Assembly: GCA_904420015.1 (NCBI GenBank)
Contig: CAJFTS010000018.1
Span: 1-64,000 of the forward strand
Direction: 5' to 3'
Length of the DNA: 64,000 nt
Origin: an uncultured Clostridia bacterium
GTDB taxonomy: Bacteria > Bacillota > Clostridia > Oscillospirales > Acutalibacteraceae
Shown here: positions 29,225 to 39,015 of the stretch, in pieces
Layout: the number at the start of each line of letters is the position of its first letter
How positions within the stretch are numbered: the stretch's first letter is position 1
The notes under the pieces: generated by a model
The model's input: the letters and a program-made list of their open reading frames with translations, nothing else
Databases searched by the model: none
Told to the model about the DNA's origin: nothing
Made by a program: the position numbers and the translations under genes

Positions 29225-29652
29225 TAAAGCGCCTCTTAGATAAATTCAACATCCATAGCAAGGAAGATTTCTGGAAGTTTGTCTGGCAGTTTGTAAAATT
29301 CGGCCTGGTGGGCGTGTCCAACACCCTCATCAGCCTGGCGGTCTACTATGCGGTGGTGCTGCTTATGGGGGTGGAGCATTATATCCTGGCAAACACCCTG
29401 GGCTTTGTCATCAGCGTCATCAACGCCTACATCTGGAACAGCAAGTTCGTCTTTCAGAAAAAGGACCGCAAACACGGCAAATCCTTTGTAAAGGTGTTTG
29501 TCTCTTACGGGAGCACCTTCCTGCTGGGCACCGGCTTCCTCTTTGTGCTGGTGCATTACTGGAATGTTTCTGAGATGATTGCGCCCATTATCAACCTGCT
29601 CTTAACCATCCCGCTGAATTTTTTACTCAACAAGTTTTGGGCGTTTAAATAA
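29221..29652 (+). CDS. GtrA family membrane protein
   Basis: KFGLVGVSNTLISLAVYYAVV...NAYIWNSKFVFQ...LLNKFWAFK, four TM segments. Confidence 0.9.
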   Translation: MIKRLLDKFNIHSKEDFWKFVWQFVKFGLVGVSNTLISLAVYYAVVLLMGVEHYILANTLGFVISVINAYIWNSKFVFQKKDRKHGKSFVKVFVSYGSTFLLGTGFLFVLVHYWNVSEMIAPIINLLLTIPLNFLLNKFWAFK

Positions 29653-29663
29653 CGGATATGTAC

Positions 29664-29696
29664 TGCCGAAGGGTGCCTTCCGGGCGCCTTTCGGCA
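29664..29696 (+). terminator. Stem-loop, possible terminator
   Basis: tgccgaagggtgcc-ttccg-ggcgcctttcggca, 14-bp stem with two wobbles. Confidence 0.5.
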
Positions 29697-29995
29697 CTCT
29701 GCTTGTCTTGGAGAAAAGCGCATCCATCCTTTATTTCGTATTTTCCATAGCTTTTCGCTGCATTTGTTTGTCGGGCGGCCCTCTTCCCTTTTTAATTGCG
29801 CTCGGTTCCCGCCGGATTTGCGCCTTTACTGCAAAGGGGCCGGGCGAAAGGGCTTTTTCCTTGCAGGCGCTCCTGTGGGGGCATCATGGGATGCGCCGCC
29901 TGCCGGCATGGGCAAATACCGCGTTCCCTTTTCCAGCGGCCTGGGGGATCTGCGGGTAAACCATCCTTCGGCCGCTGGAGAAACGGTGGTCTATT

Positions 29996-31813
29996 ATGAG
30001 AATCAAGGTATCCAACTACATCTCCGACTTCTTGGTGCGAAACGGGATTTCCCACGCGTTTACCGTGACCGGCGGGGGCGCCATGCATTTAAACGACGCG
30101 CTGGGCCATCAGGAGGGCCTGACCTGCATCTATAACCACCACGAGCAGGCCTGCGCCATTGCGGCGGAAAGCTATGCGCGCATTCACAACAAAATTGCGG
30201 CGGTCTGCGTGACCACGGGGCCGGGCGGCTCCAACGCCATCACGGGGGTGCTGGGCGGATATCTGGATTCCATCCCTATGCTCATCCTTTCCGGCCAAGT
30301 GCGTTACGATACCACCGCCCGCAGCACGGGGCTGGGCATCCGGGCCATGGGGGATCAGGAATTCGACATTGTCAAGGCCATCGGCTGCATGACAAAATAC
30401 AGCGAGATGGTGGTGGAGCCGAAACGGATCCGCTACTGCCTGGAAAAAGCCCTCTATCTGGCGCAGCACGGCCGGCCCGGCCCCTGCTGGCTGGATATCC
30501 CGCTCAACGTACAGGGCGGATATGTGGACACGGACGAGCTGGAGGGCTTTGATCCGGGCGAATGCGAAGGGGAGCTGCCTCCCCCCATCTCCGGGGAGAC
30601 GGTTGCCGCCGTCCTGCAGCGGGTGAAGGAAGCGAAGCGCCCGGTTTTCAACGTGGGCAACGGGGTGCGTATTTCCGGCGGGTTCGACGCTTTCTGCCGG
30701 GTGGTGGAAAAGCTGGGCATCCCGGTGGTCACCGGGTGGAACAGCATCGACGCCATCTACGACGCCCATCCCCTTTATGTGGGCCGGGCGGGCATTATGG
30801 GGGACCGGGCGGGTAACTTTGCCGTACAAAACAGCGACCTGGTTCTTTCCATCGGCAGCCGCCTGAGCATCCGCCAGGTGGGGTATAACTACGAAACCTG
30901 GGCAAGGGAAGCTTATGTCATTATGGAGGACGCGGACGCCGAAGAGCTGAAAAAGCCGACGCTGCATGTGGACATGCCGATTCACGGGGACGCGAAGGAG
31001 CTGCTTGAGAAGCTCGACGCCGCCCTCCCCGAGGGAAACGTGCTGTTCGACGGGAAGGACTGGATTGCCCGCTGCCAGGGCTGGAAGCGGGAATATCCGG
31101 TGGTGCAGAGGAAGCACTACGAGGCGAAGGGGCCGGCCAACGTCTACTGCTTTATCAAGGAGCTCAGCCGCCGCCTCCATGAAAACCAGATTACGGTGGT
31201 GGGCAACGGCTCCGCCTGCGTGGTGGGCAGCCACGGCTATGAAATCAAGAAGGGGCAGCGGTTTATCATCAACTCCGCCATCGCCTCCATGGGGTATGAC
31301 CTTCCCGCCGTAATCGGCGCGTGCGTGGCCGACCACAGCCAGGACCTGATCTGCGTCACCGGGGACGGCAGCATTCAGATGAACCTGCAGGAACTGCAAA
31401 CCATCATCCATCATCAGATGCCCATTAAAATTTTCCTCATCAACAACGGCGGTTACCATTCCATCCGCCAGACCCAGAAGAATTTCTTTGGGGAACCGCT
31501 GGTGGGCATCGGCGTGGACAGCGGGGATTTGAGCTTCCCGGATATGTCCAAGCTGGCGCCGGCTTACGGCTATCCGTATGTATGCGCCAGAAGCAACGAG
31601 GAGCTGGGAACTGCCATTGAGGAGACGCTGGCTAAGAAGGGGCCTGCCGTCTGCGAGGTATTCGTGTCGCTGGATCAGCGGTTTGAACCGAAATCCGCCA
31701 CCAAGCGGATGCCCGACGGCACCCTTGTCTCGGCGCCGTTGGAGGATTTGGCTCCCTTTTTGGAGCGGGAGGAATTCTTGAAAAACATGCTCATTCAGCC
31801 GGTTACGGAATAA
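29996..31813 (+). CDS. Thiamine pyrophosphate-dependent enzyme, acetolactate synthase-like (YerE-type candidate)
   Basis: AFTVTGGGAMHLNDALG, YNHHEQACAIAAESYARI, TTGPGGSNAITGVLGGYLDSIPMLILSGQV, GDGSIQMNLQELQTIIHHQMPIKIFLINNGGYHSIRQTQ. Confidence 0.85.
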   Translation: MRIKVSNYISDFLVRNGISHAFTVTGGGAMHLNDALGHQEGLTCIYNHHEQACAIAAESYARIHNKIAAVCVTTGPGGSNAITGVLGGYLDSIPMLILSGQVRYDTTARSTGLGIRAMGDQEFDIVKAIGCMTKYSEMVVEPKRIRYCLEKALYLAQHGRPGPCWLDIPLNVQGGYVDTDELEGFDPGECEGELPPPISGETVAAVLQRVKEAKRPVFNVGNGVRISGGFDAFCRVVEKLGIPVVTGWNSIDAIYDAHPLYVGRAGIMGDRAGNFAVQNSDLVLSIGSRLSIRQVGYNYETWAREAYVIMEDADAEELKKPTLHVDMPIHGDAKELLEKLDAALPEGNVLFDGKDWIARCQGWKREYPVVQRKHYEAKGPANVYCFIKELSRRLHENQITVVGNGSACVVGSHGYEIKKGQRFIINSAIASMGYDLPAVIGACVADHSQDLICVTGDGSIQMNLQELQTIIHHQMPIKIFLINNGGYHSIRQTQKNFFGEPLVGIGVDSGDLSFPDMSKLAPAYGYPYVCARSNEELGTAIEETLAKKGPAVCEVFVSLDQRFEPKSATKRMPDGTLVSAPLEDLAPFLEREEFLKNMLIQPVTE

Positions 31814-31824
31814 GGGGGCGGCCC

Positions 31825-32757
31825 ATGCAAACGCTTAAAAACGCCGTCGTCACCGGCGCCACCGGTATGATCGGCATCAACTTAATCGAGCGGCTGCTCA
31901 AGGAAGGGGCGGAGGTATTGGCCCTAATCCGGCCCCATTCGCCCAACGCCGGGCGGCTGCCGAAGGAAAAGGGGCTCACCGTACGCGAGTGCGGGCTTAG
32001 CGGCCTGTCGGCCCTCGCCGGGGAAATAGAGGGCCGGTACGACGCCTTCTTCCATCTCGGCTGGGACGGTACCTTTGGGGAAAGCCGCAACGACATGCGG
32101 CTGCAAAACCAAAACGTCCGGTATACGCTGGATGCGGTCGCTCTGGCCGGCGCCTTAGGCTGCCAGGTCTTTGTGGGGGCCGGGTCCCAGGCGGAATACG
32201 GACGGGTGTCCGGCCCGCTTTCGGCAAACACACCGGCGTTTCCGGAAAACGGATACGGCATTGCCAAGCTTTGCGCCGGGCAGATGAGCCGCATTGCCTG
32301 CAAGCAGCGGGGGATCCGGCATGTCTGGGCAAGGATCCTCAGCGTTTACGGCACCTATGAGGGGCCTAATACCATGGTGATGTCCAGCATCCGCAAGCTG
32401 CTCCGGGGAGAGATCCCCCCGTACACCAAAAGCGAGCAGATGTGGGACTATCTCTTTTCCGAGGACGCCGCAAACGGCCTGTACCGGATGGCCCTAAGGG
32501 GACGGGACGGCGGGGTTTACTGTCTGGGAAGCGGCCGGGCAAGGCCGCTGCGGGAATACATTTTGCAAATCCGGGACGCGGTGGACCCGTCCCTTCCGGT
32601 TGAGATCGGCGCCCTTCCTTATGCGCCAAACCAGGTGATGTACCTGTGCGCCGATATCGCCGCCCTCACCAAGGACACAGGCTTCCTTCCGCAGGTCCCC
32701 TTTGAAGAGGGCATTCAAAAAACGGTGGCGTGGTGCAAAAAGGAGTTGGGGTTATGA
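31825..32757 (+). CDS. NAD-dependent epimerase/dehydratase family protein (SDR)
   Basis: NAVVTGATGMIGINLIERLLKEGAEV, GAGSQAEYG, NGYGIAKLCAGQM, ARILSVYGTYE. Confidence 0.9.
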   Translation: MQTLKNAVVTGATGMIGINLIERLLKEGAEVLALIRPHSPNAGRLPKEKGLTVRECGLSGLSALAGEIEGRYDAFFHLGWDGTFGESRNDMRLQNQNVRYTLDAVALAGALGCQVFVGAGSQAEYGRVSGPLSANTPAFPENGYGIAKLCAGQMSRIACKQRGIRHVWARILSVYGTYEGPNTMVMSSIRKLLRGEIPPYTKSEQMWDYLFSEDAANGLYRMALRGRDGGVYCLGSGRARPLREYILQIRDAVDPSLPVEIGALPYAPNQVMYLCADIAALTKDTGFLPQVPFEEGIQKTVAWCKKELGL

Positions 32758-33776
32758 GCCAGGAGAAGCAGAGGAAGCCGGTTTCGGCGGCCGAACAGAA
32801 AACAGTAAGTATTTTAGTTCCATGTTATAACGAAGAGGAAAATGTCGTTCCCCTCAGCGACGCCATCCGCAAGACCTTTCGGGAGGAATTGCCCTCCTAT
32901 CGGTATGAGCTGGTCTTTATCGACAACTGTTCCACCGACCATACCCGGGAAAAGCTGGCGGCTCTTTGCGCAGGGGACCCGGACATCAAAGCCATCTTCA
33001 ACGCCAAGAACTTCGGGCAGTTCAACTCCCCTTACTACGGCATGCTGCAAACGACGGGGGACTGCACGGTGCTGCTGGCGGCGGATTTTCAGGACCCGGT
33101 GGAGATGATCCCGAAATTCGTCAAGGAATGGGAAAACGGGTATAAAATTGTCATCGGGATTAAGACCACCAGCAAGGAAAACAAAATGATGTATTTCCTT
33201 CGTTCCTGCTACTATAAGATGATTAAGAAGCTTTCGAATGTCGAGCAGATTGAGCATTTTACCGGCTTCGGTCTTTATGACAAAAGCTTTATCGACGTAT
33301 TGCGGGACTTAGACGACCCGACGCCGTTTTTGCGGGGGATTGTGGCGGAGCTGGGGTATAAGCGCAAGGAGATCCCTTACGAGCAGCCGCGCCGCCGGGC
33401 CGGGAAAACCAGCAACAATTTCTATAAGCTTTACGACGCCGCCATGCTGAGTATCACCTCCTACACCAAGGTGGTATTGCGTCTGGCGACGATTATTGGT
33501 TTTATTTTTTCCGCCGTCAGCTTTCTCATCGCGTTGGTGTACCTGATTCTAAAGCTGATTTTTTGGGATACCTTTCCGGCCGGAACCGCGCCCATCCTGA
33601 TCGGGGTATTCTTGATGGGGTCGGTTCAGCTCTTCTTTATCGGCTTTTTGGGGGAATATATCCTCAATATGAACACCCGTATTATGAAGCGGCCGCTGGT
33701 CATTGAAGAAAAACGGCTGAATTTTGAGGAGAAGAATGAGGAGGAAAGAAGAAATGACAATGACGCACAGGCTTAA
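32754..33776 (+). CDS. Family 2 glycosyltransferase with C-terminal TM (DPM1/GtrB-like)
   Basis: VSILVPCYNEEENVVPLSDAI, FIDNCSTDHTREKL, LAADFQDPVEMIPKFVKEWENGYKIVIG, RRRAGKTSNNFYKLYDAAM. Confidence 0.92.
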   Translation: MSQEKQRKPVSAAEQKTVSILVPCYNEEENVVPLSDAIRKTFREELPSYRYELVFIDNCSTDHTREKLAALCAGDPDIKAIFNAKNFGQFNSPYYGMLQTTGDCTVLLAADFQDPVEMIPKFVKEWENGYKIVIGIKTTSKENKMMYFLRSCYYKMIKKLSNVEQIEHFTGFGLYDKSFIDVLRDLDDPTPFLRGIVAELGYKRKEIPYEQPRRRAGKTSNNFYKLYDAAMLSITSYTKVVLRLATIIGFIFSAVSFLIALVYLILKLIFWDTFPAGTAPILIGVFLMGSVQLFFIGFLGEYILNMNTRIMKRPLVIEEKRLNFEEKNEEERRNDNDAQA

Positions 33777-35577
33777 GGGTTTCAACATAGCGGAAAAGCC
33801 GCTGCACATTTGGGATTATATCATCTTCTTTGTGTTGGCAGGGTTTTGCTTCCTGACCTTTCAGCAGGGGGATTTAATCCACACCGGCAGTTCCTCCATC
33901 GCCTATCTAAACGGCCATTTCTTGGATTTCTACGACTATAACGTGGAGTATATGGGCGGGAATGCTTATATGCCCAGTTCCTACCTCCTTTTTGCGATCT
34001 GGAATATCCCGCTCAAGCTGTTCGGCATGCTACCCGTTCCCTCCATTGATATTCCATATGTCGCGTTGATGTGGTATAAGGCGCTCCCTTCCCTTTTCTA
34101 TGTCCTGTCCGCATTCTTAGTCTATAAAGTCGCGGTGGAATTCGGTTTCGGAACCAAAAAAGCAAAAATCTGCGCCTTTATCTTTTTAGGCACCCCCATC
34201 GGTTTCTTTGGCCAGTTTATCTTCGGGCAGTACGACATTTTCACCGTCTTTTTCATGCTTCTGGGCATCTATTATTACTTCAAAGATTTCCGTCAGCCCA
34301 AGCTGAAAAACACCCTCCTATTCATCCTTTTCTTCGGCATTTCCTTTACCTTCAAGTATTTTTCCTTGCTCCTTTTTATCCCCTTGCTTTTGCTAAGGGA
34401 AAAGAATATTTGGAAAATCATCCGCAATCTCATTTTGGTTGCCGTCCCTTATGCGATCGAAGTACTGCTTTATTTCCCCTCTGCCGCCTTCCGGGACGGG
34501 GTTTTTGGTTTTTCTGCAACGGGCTATATTTTCAACGCTTCCATCAATACCGGATTCCAAAACATCAGCCTGGTGGTGGTTTTTTGGCTTGCCATCTGCG
34601 CATGGGCATATTTCAAAGACCTGGACAGCAAGGAAGACCATGTGCGTTGGTTTTTGTACTTTTCCAACCTGACCATGTTTCTCTGCTTCGGCCTTTCCAT
34701 GTGGCATCCGCAGTGGCTGCTGATGGCGGTCCCCTTCTGGGTAATGGGCGCCTGTATCAACAAAAAATTCCATATCTTTATGGTTGTGGATATTTTGCTC
34801 ATGTTGATTTTTATAATGTTCACGGTAAACTATTGGGTAAACTACCTCGACCAGCAATTGTTTAATCTCGGGATCTTCCGTCACGTCCTCCCGGATAACC
34901 TGGGGCACAAGCTGATGATGCGGGATGTTTTCATCGTCAAAAACCACGACTTGCTTATGTCGGCCTTTTCCGGGATCCTGCTGGCAATCGCTTTATTTAA
35001 GCATCCGAAATTTACCCAGACGGATTTCAAGGAAAGCCTGGACAAGCATATGGCGCTTATCCGTACCCGTATGATCCTGGGCGTCGGTATTTTCGTTGTT
35101 CCGGCCTTCATCTGTTTGTTTGTAGCCCTGGGCAGCCAGCCTGTTGTCTTTTCCGGCGAGGGAGAGAGCGCTAGCCCGGTAGGGGTTACAAGCCCCATTT
35201 GCCAAGGAGAGACAGTTTCCCAGGTATTTACCTCGGATAAAGAGGAAATCCATGAAATTTATGCCCAGTTCGGCACCTATGGCCGTGCCAACACATCAGA
35301 TCTGAAAATGGAGCTGGAAGAGGTGGACACGGGGAAAATCATCTATTCTGCCGAGATCGACGCTTCAAAGCTCAAGGACAACGGCTATTCAAAGCTCTCC
35401 ACGCAGACCATCTCCATCGAGCCCGGAACGCGATATTCCCTCAATTTCTACAGCGAAACGGCTGACATCGAAAACTGTGTTACCATCTATCGCACCTCCG
35501 ACACGGCGGCACCTGACGATTACGCCGTCGTGGACGACAGCAAGCAGCCCTACAATCTCTGTATTGATATCTATTAA
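33754..35577 (+). CDS. Polytopic membrane protein, probable GT-C type glycosyltransferase
   Basis: ~600 aa, multiple TM segments, C-terminal extracellular beta-rich domain; sits with the GtrA/GtrB-like genes. Confidence 0.65.
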   Translation: MTMTHRLKGFNIAEKPLHIWDYIIFFVLAGFCFLTFQQGDLIHTGSSSIAYLNGHFLDFYDYNVEYMGGNAYMPSSYLLFAIWNIPLKLFGMLPVPSIDIPYVALMWYKALPSLFYVLSAFLVYKVAVEFGFGTKKAKICAFIFLGTPIGFFGQFIFGQYDIFTVFFMLLGIYYYFKDFRQPKLKNTLLFILFFGISFTFKYFSLLLFIPLLLLREKNIWKIIRNLILVAVPYAIEVLLYFPSAAFRDGVFGFSATGYIFNASINTGFQNISLVVVFWLAICAWAYFKDLDSKEDHVRWFLYFSNLTMFLCFGLSMWHPQWLLMAVPFWVMGACINKKFHIFMVVDILLMLIFIMFTVNYWVNYLDQQLFNLGIFRHVLPDNLGHKLMMRDVFIVKNHDLLMSAFSGILLAIALFKHPKFTQTDFKESLDKHMALIRTRMILGVGIFVVPAFICLFVALGSQPVVFSGEGESASPVGVTSPICQGETVSQVFTSDKEEIHEIYAQFGTYGRANTSDLKMELEEVDTGKIIYSAEIDASKLKDNGYSKLSTQTISIEPGTRYSLNFYSETADIENCVTIYRTSDTAAPDDYAVVDDSKQPYNLCIDIY

Positions 35578-35651
35578 CAGCCGCCCAAAGGCCGGACAGA
35601 TTTGTCCGGCCTTCCTTTTTCTCCCTTATGGAACCCTTTTTGCAAAAATCG

Positions 35652-35680
35652 TCTATTTGGCCGTTCAAAGCGCATATATA
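35652..35680 (+). promoter_or_regulatory. SigE-like promoter candidate upstream of the spoIIID 5' half
   Basis: TCTATTT - 14 nt - CATATATA, compared with the SigE consensus KMATATT-N14-CATACAHT; -35 match weak. Confidence 0.3.
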
Positions 35681-35719
35681 TCGGATAGTACCATCGAGTT
35701 TTACGAGGGAGGCTTTTAC

Positions 35720-35896
35720 ATGAAGGGCGTTTTGGAAGAGCGTGCAGTGGAACTGGGAGTGTATATCCTCGAAAATAAGGCGACGGTCCGTGCCGCCGCC
35801 AAGGAATTCGATATTTCAAAATCAACGGTACATACGGCTGTACCGAACCGGAACGGTACACAGGTAGGAAGCACCTGGAACCCACCAAAAGCGTGA
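35720..35896 (+). CDS. spoIIID: SpoIIID N-terminal half (interrupted gene; last ~19 codons come from element sequence)
   Basis: MKGVLEERAVELGVYILENKATVRAAAKEFDISKSTVH matches the start of SpoIIID, then diverges at TAVPNRNGTQVGSTWNPPKA*; RBS gagggagg 7 nt upstream. Confidence 0.9.
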   Translation: MKGVLEERAVELGVYILENKATVRAAAKEFDISKSTVHTAVPNRNGTQVGSTWNPPKA

Positions 35897-35919
35897 CCCT
35901 ATCCTCTTTTTTCAAGAGA

Positions 35920-35957
35920 GCCGGGGCCGCGCCTTTTTGTTTCCCCGGCCTTTTGTT
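35920..35957 (+). terminator. Possible terminator just inside the left end of the element
   Basis: gccgggg ... ccccggc followed by cttttgttt. Confidence 0.45.
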
Positions 35958-36053
35958 TAAACCCCTTCCCCTTTTGCTTTTGCAAAGTTTATGCTATAAT
36001 GAGAGCAAATGTCGCCCGGCACAGCTGGGTCAGATTCAGAGGAGTGGATACAC

Positions 36054-37796
36054 ATGAAAATGAGCCAGCTGCTCGGCATGCGGTTTAAGGAAACGCCGGC
36101 GGACTGCCAGACCGCCAACCATATTTTTATGATTCGCGGCGGCTATATCAAGCAGGTGTCCAGCGGGGTATTTTCCCTTTTTATGCCCATGCGCCGGATT
36201 ACCAAAAAAATCGAGGCCATCATCCGTGACGAGATGGATAAGCTGGACGGCCAGGAGGTGTTGTTCCCGGTGGTGATGCCCGCCGCCCTGTGGCAGGAGT
36301 CGGGACGGTACGACAGCATTGGAAGCGAGATGGCTCGGTTTGCCGACCGCAGCGGCGCAAAAAACGTATTGGGCATGACCCATGAGGAGGCGGCGGTCCA
36401 TCTGGCCAGGGACGTGGCCACCAGTTATCAAAACTATCCTTTTATGATCTACCAGATCCAGACGAAATTCCGCGACGAGCCCCGCTGCCGCGGCGGCCTG
36501 GTGCGGGTACGGGAATTCACCATGAAGGACGCGTATTCCTTCCACACCTCCCAGGAGGACTTGCAGGCGTATTACGACAAGTGCCTAAACGCTTACAACC
36601 GCATCTTTGCCCGGGCCGGCGTACCGGAGGTGGTGGCCGTCCAGTCGGATTCCGGCATGATGGGCGGCAGCGTTTCCCATGAGTTTATGCTTCTCACCGA
36701 CATCGGCGAGGACAGCATCGTGCTGTGCGACGCCTGCGGCTACCGGGCCAACATGGAGGCGGCGGAGTGCATTGTGGAAAACGAGACGGCGGAGGAGGCC
36801 CCGCTGACCAAGCTTGCGACGCCGGGTGTCAAGACGATTGAAGACCTGTGCGCCTTTGCCCACATTCTGCCCGCCCAGACGGCAAAAGCGGTGGTCTATC
36901 AGAAAAATGCGGACGATTCCTATGTGGTGATCTTTGTCCGGGGTGATTTGGAGGTCAATGTGACCAAACTGCGCAATTATCTGGGCTGCGAAGTACACCC
37001 GGCCCAGGACATCGATGCCGATTCCGGGCTGGTCCCCGGTTCCATCGGCGCCATCGGCCTGCCTGAGAATATAACGGTGGTGGTGGACCGGTCGCTGAAG
37101 GGCTGCCGCATGCTCTACTGCGGCGCCAACGAGGACGGGTATCATTTCAGCGGCCTGTCGATGGAACGCGACCTGCCCGAAGCGGTCTTTGTAGATGTGG
37201 CGAAGGCCTGCACCGGCGGCATCTGCCCCTCCTGCGGCAAGCCTCATCTCACCATCAGCCGGGGCGTCGAGGTGGGAAACATCTTCCAGCTGGGCACCAA
37301 GTACACCAAGGCGATGAATATGCAGTACCTGGACGAAAAGGGCGCGCTGCAGCATCCGATTATGGGCTGCTACGGCATCGGCGTGGGCCGGCTGGCGGCA
37401 TCGGTCTGCGAGGCCCATCACGACGACTACGGCCCCATCTGGCCGATGTCCATCGCCCCGTGGCAGGTGGAGCTGTGTGCGCTCAACGCCGCAAAGGGCG
37501 ACGTGCGCGCCGTCACCGACGCCCTTTATGAACAGCTGCAGGCGGCCGGGGTGGAAGTGCTGTACGACGACCGGGCCGTCAGCGCCGGATCCATGTTCTC
37601 CGACGCGGATCTGCTGGGCTGCCCGCTGCGCCTGGTGGTCAGCCCCAAGACCTGCGGCCGGAATGCGGTGGAATTCGCAGACCGGGGCAAGACCTTCCGC
37701 AGCGACCTCGTTTACGGGGAAGAACGGGACTTTTCCGGCGTCATAGAAGCGGTGAAGGCGGAAATTGCCAAGCAGCTGAAGGCCCTGGGCTGCTGA
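36054..37796 (+). CDS. proS: Prolyl-tRNA synthetase (bacterial type with INS editing domain)
   Basis: KMSQLLGMRFKETPADCQTANHIFMIRGGYIKQVSSGVFSLFMPMRRITKKIEAIIRDEMD, FRDEPRCRGGLVRVREFTMKDAYSFH, GCYGIGVGRLAAS; TATAAT upstream. Confidence 0.96.
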   Translation: MKMSQLLGMRFKETPADCQTANHIFMIRGGYIKQVSSGVFSLFMPMRRITKKIEAIIRDEMDKLDGQEVLFPVVMPAALWQESGRYDSIGSEMARFADRSGAKNVLGMTHEEAAVHLARDVATSYQNYPFMIYQIQTKFRDEPRCRGGLVRVREFTMKDAYSFHTSQEDLQAYYDKCLNAYNRIFARAGVPEVVAVQSDSGMMGGSVSHEFMLLTDIGEDSIVLCDACGYRANMEAAECIVENETAEEAPLTKLATPGVKTIEDLCAFAHILPAQTAKAVVYQKNADDSYVVIFVRGDLEVNVTKLRNYLGCEVHPAQDIDADSGLVPGSIGAIGLPENITVVVDRSLKGCRMLYCGANEDGYHFSGLSMERDLPEAVFVDVAKACTGGICPSCGKPHLTISRGVEVGNIFQLGTKYTKAMNMQYLDEKGALQHPIMGCYGIGVGRLAASVCEAHHDDYGPIWPMSIAPWQVELCALNAAKGDVRAVTDALYEQLQAAGVEVLYDDRAVSAGSMFSDADLLGCPLRLVVSPKTCGRNAVEFADRGKTFRSDLVYGEERDFSGVIEAVKAEIAKQLKALGC

Positions 37797-37830
37797 TTGG
37801 CCGAACGATACATTTTGGCTATGCCTGCTT

Positions 37831-37866
37831 AAAAAGCCGGTGAGCGGTCCGCTCACCGGCTTTTTC
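37831..37866 (+). terminator. Rho-independent terminator of proS
   Basis: aaaaagccggtgagcg-gtc-cgctcaccggcttttt. Confidence 0.85.
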
Positions 37867-37899
37867 TGCAATTTTTGTATGCATCGCTATCCTACGCGG

Positions 37900-39015
37900 T
37901 CAGTCCCTCCTTTTGCTGCGCCGCCTTTGCAGGCTTCTCCTAAGGAAGGCGGTTATCCCGTTCCAATGCCGGTCAAGCAAGGAGAAAAGCGGCCGCTCCA
38001 GCAGGAAAATACGCAGCTGGTCGATGACCACGCCTGCTGCAAAAATTGCCGCCACCGACAAAAGGGCATGAACCGCAAGCCAAGGGGACGCAAGCCACTT
38101 CGGACCATTCAGCCAATCCTGAAACATGGTCGGATAAAGCAGCTCATTTTCATGCAGCAAATAAACCCCCAGCATGGAAAGCGCCAGCTGATTGATCCAG
38201 CGGTTTACGAAGGGCCTGCGATGTAAAAACAGCAAGAAGAGCGAAACCGACAGGACAAAAACAAAAATGCTGTTCTCCTTCTTAAAATCCGTTGCATGGG
38301 AAGCAAGCGCAGGATAACGGAGGCTGAGCAGGTCAATAATAACCACCGACAGACACAAAAGGACGCCCGCAGCCAGGCAGGCGCCTGCCTGCAGCCTGCG
38401 GTTATGCTGCCAACCCTCCTGTGGATAAAGACGCAGATAGGCGGACAAGAGATATAGGACCACAAACCAAAACAGCGCCGAATACGCCATGCTGACGCCC
38501 GGCAGGGTCCCGATAACCACCCACAGCACAAGAAAGATTCCCAGCAGCTTCCCATGCTGCCTCCTCTGCATGCCTTTCACCCAGCTGTTGAGATAGGGCG
38601 AGAGCAGATAAAGGATTACATAGGCGGTCATAAACCAGTATAGCCCGGTGGAAATGGGAAGGATAGACCGATACAAAGAACGCAAGGAAAAATCCGTAAT
38701 TCCCAGACCCACCGTCACCCCAAACAGACCGAGCGAATAAAAAAGCACTTGCGCCAACAGCTTGAGAAGCTTTCGCACCTGAAACCGCGACTCGATCAGA
38801 AAATAGCCGGAAATCAAGACAAAGAGATTCACACCGACCTTTCCTCCCAGGCTGAGAAACTGCAGGAACCGCTTCTGCCACCCCAGAGCCACTCCCTCCA
38901 TCGGAAAGCCGTGTAAAGAATAATGGTGAAAAAGGATCAGCACCATACTGATAATCCGGAGCAGTTCCAAATTGGAATTGCGTCCTCCGGCGGCCGGCTG
39001 CACCTTTTGCGGCAT
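37900..39015 (-). CDS. Acyltransferase family 3 membrane protein
   Basis: RNSNLELLRIISMVLILFHHYSLHG...GKVGVNLFVLISGYFLI; ~10 TM; start trimmed to MPQKVQPAAGGRN. Confidence 0.85.
   Translation of the reverse strand: MPQKVQPAAGGRNSNLELLRIISMVLILFHHYSLHGFPMEGVALGWQKRFLQFLSLGGKVGVNLFVLISGYFLIESRFQVRKLLKLLAQVLFYSLGLFGVTVGLGITDFSLRSLYRSILPISTGLYWFMTAYVILYLLSPYLNSWVKGMQRRQHGKLLGIFLVLWVVIGTLPGVSMAYSALFWFVVLYLLSAYLRLYPQEGWQHNRRLQAGACLAAGVLLCLSVVIIDLLSLRYPALASHATDFKKENSIFVFVLSVSLFLLFLHRRPFVNRWINQLALSMLGVYLLHENELLYPTMFQDWLNGPKWLASPWLAVHALLSVAAIFAAGVVIDQLRIFLLERPLFSLLDRHWNGITAFLRRSLQRRRSKRRD

Noticed and set aside
30089-31459. 456-aa minus-strand ORF
   Set aside because: Antisense shadow of the TPP enzyme gene.
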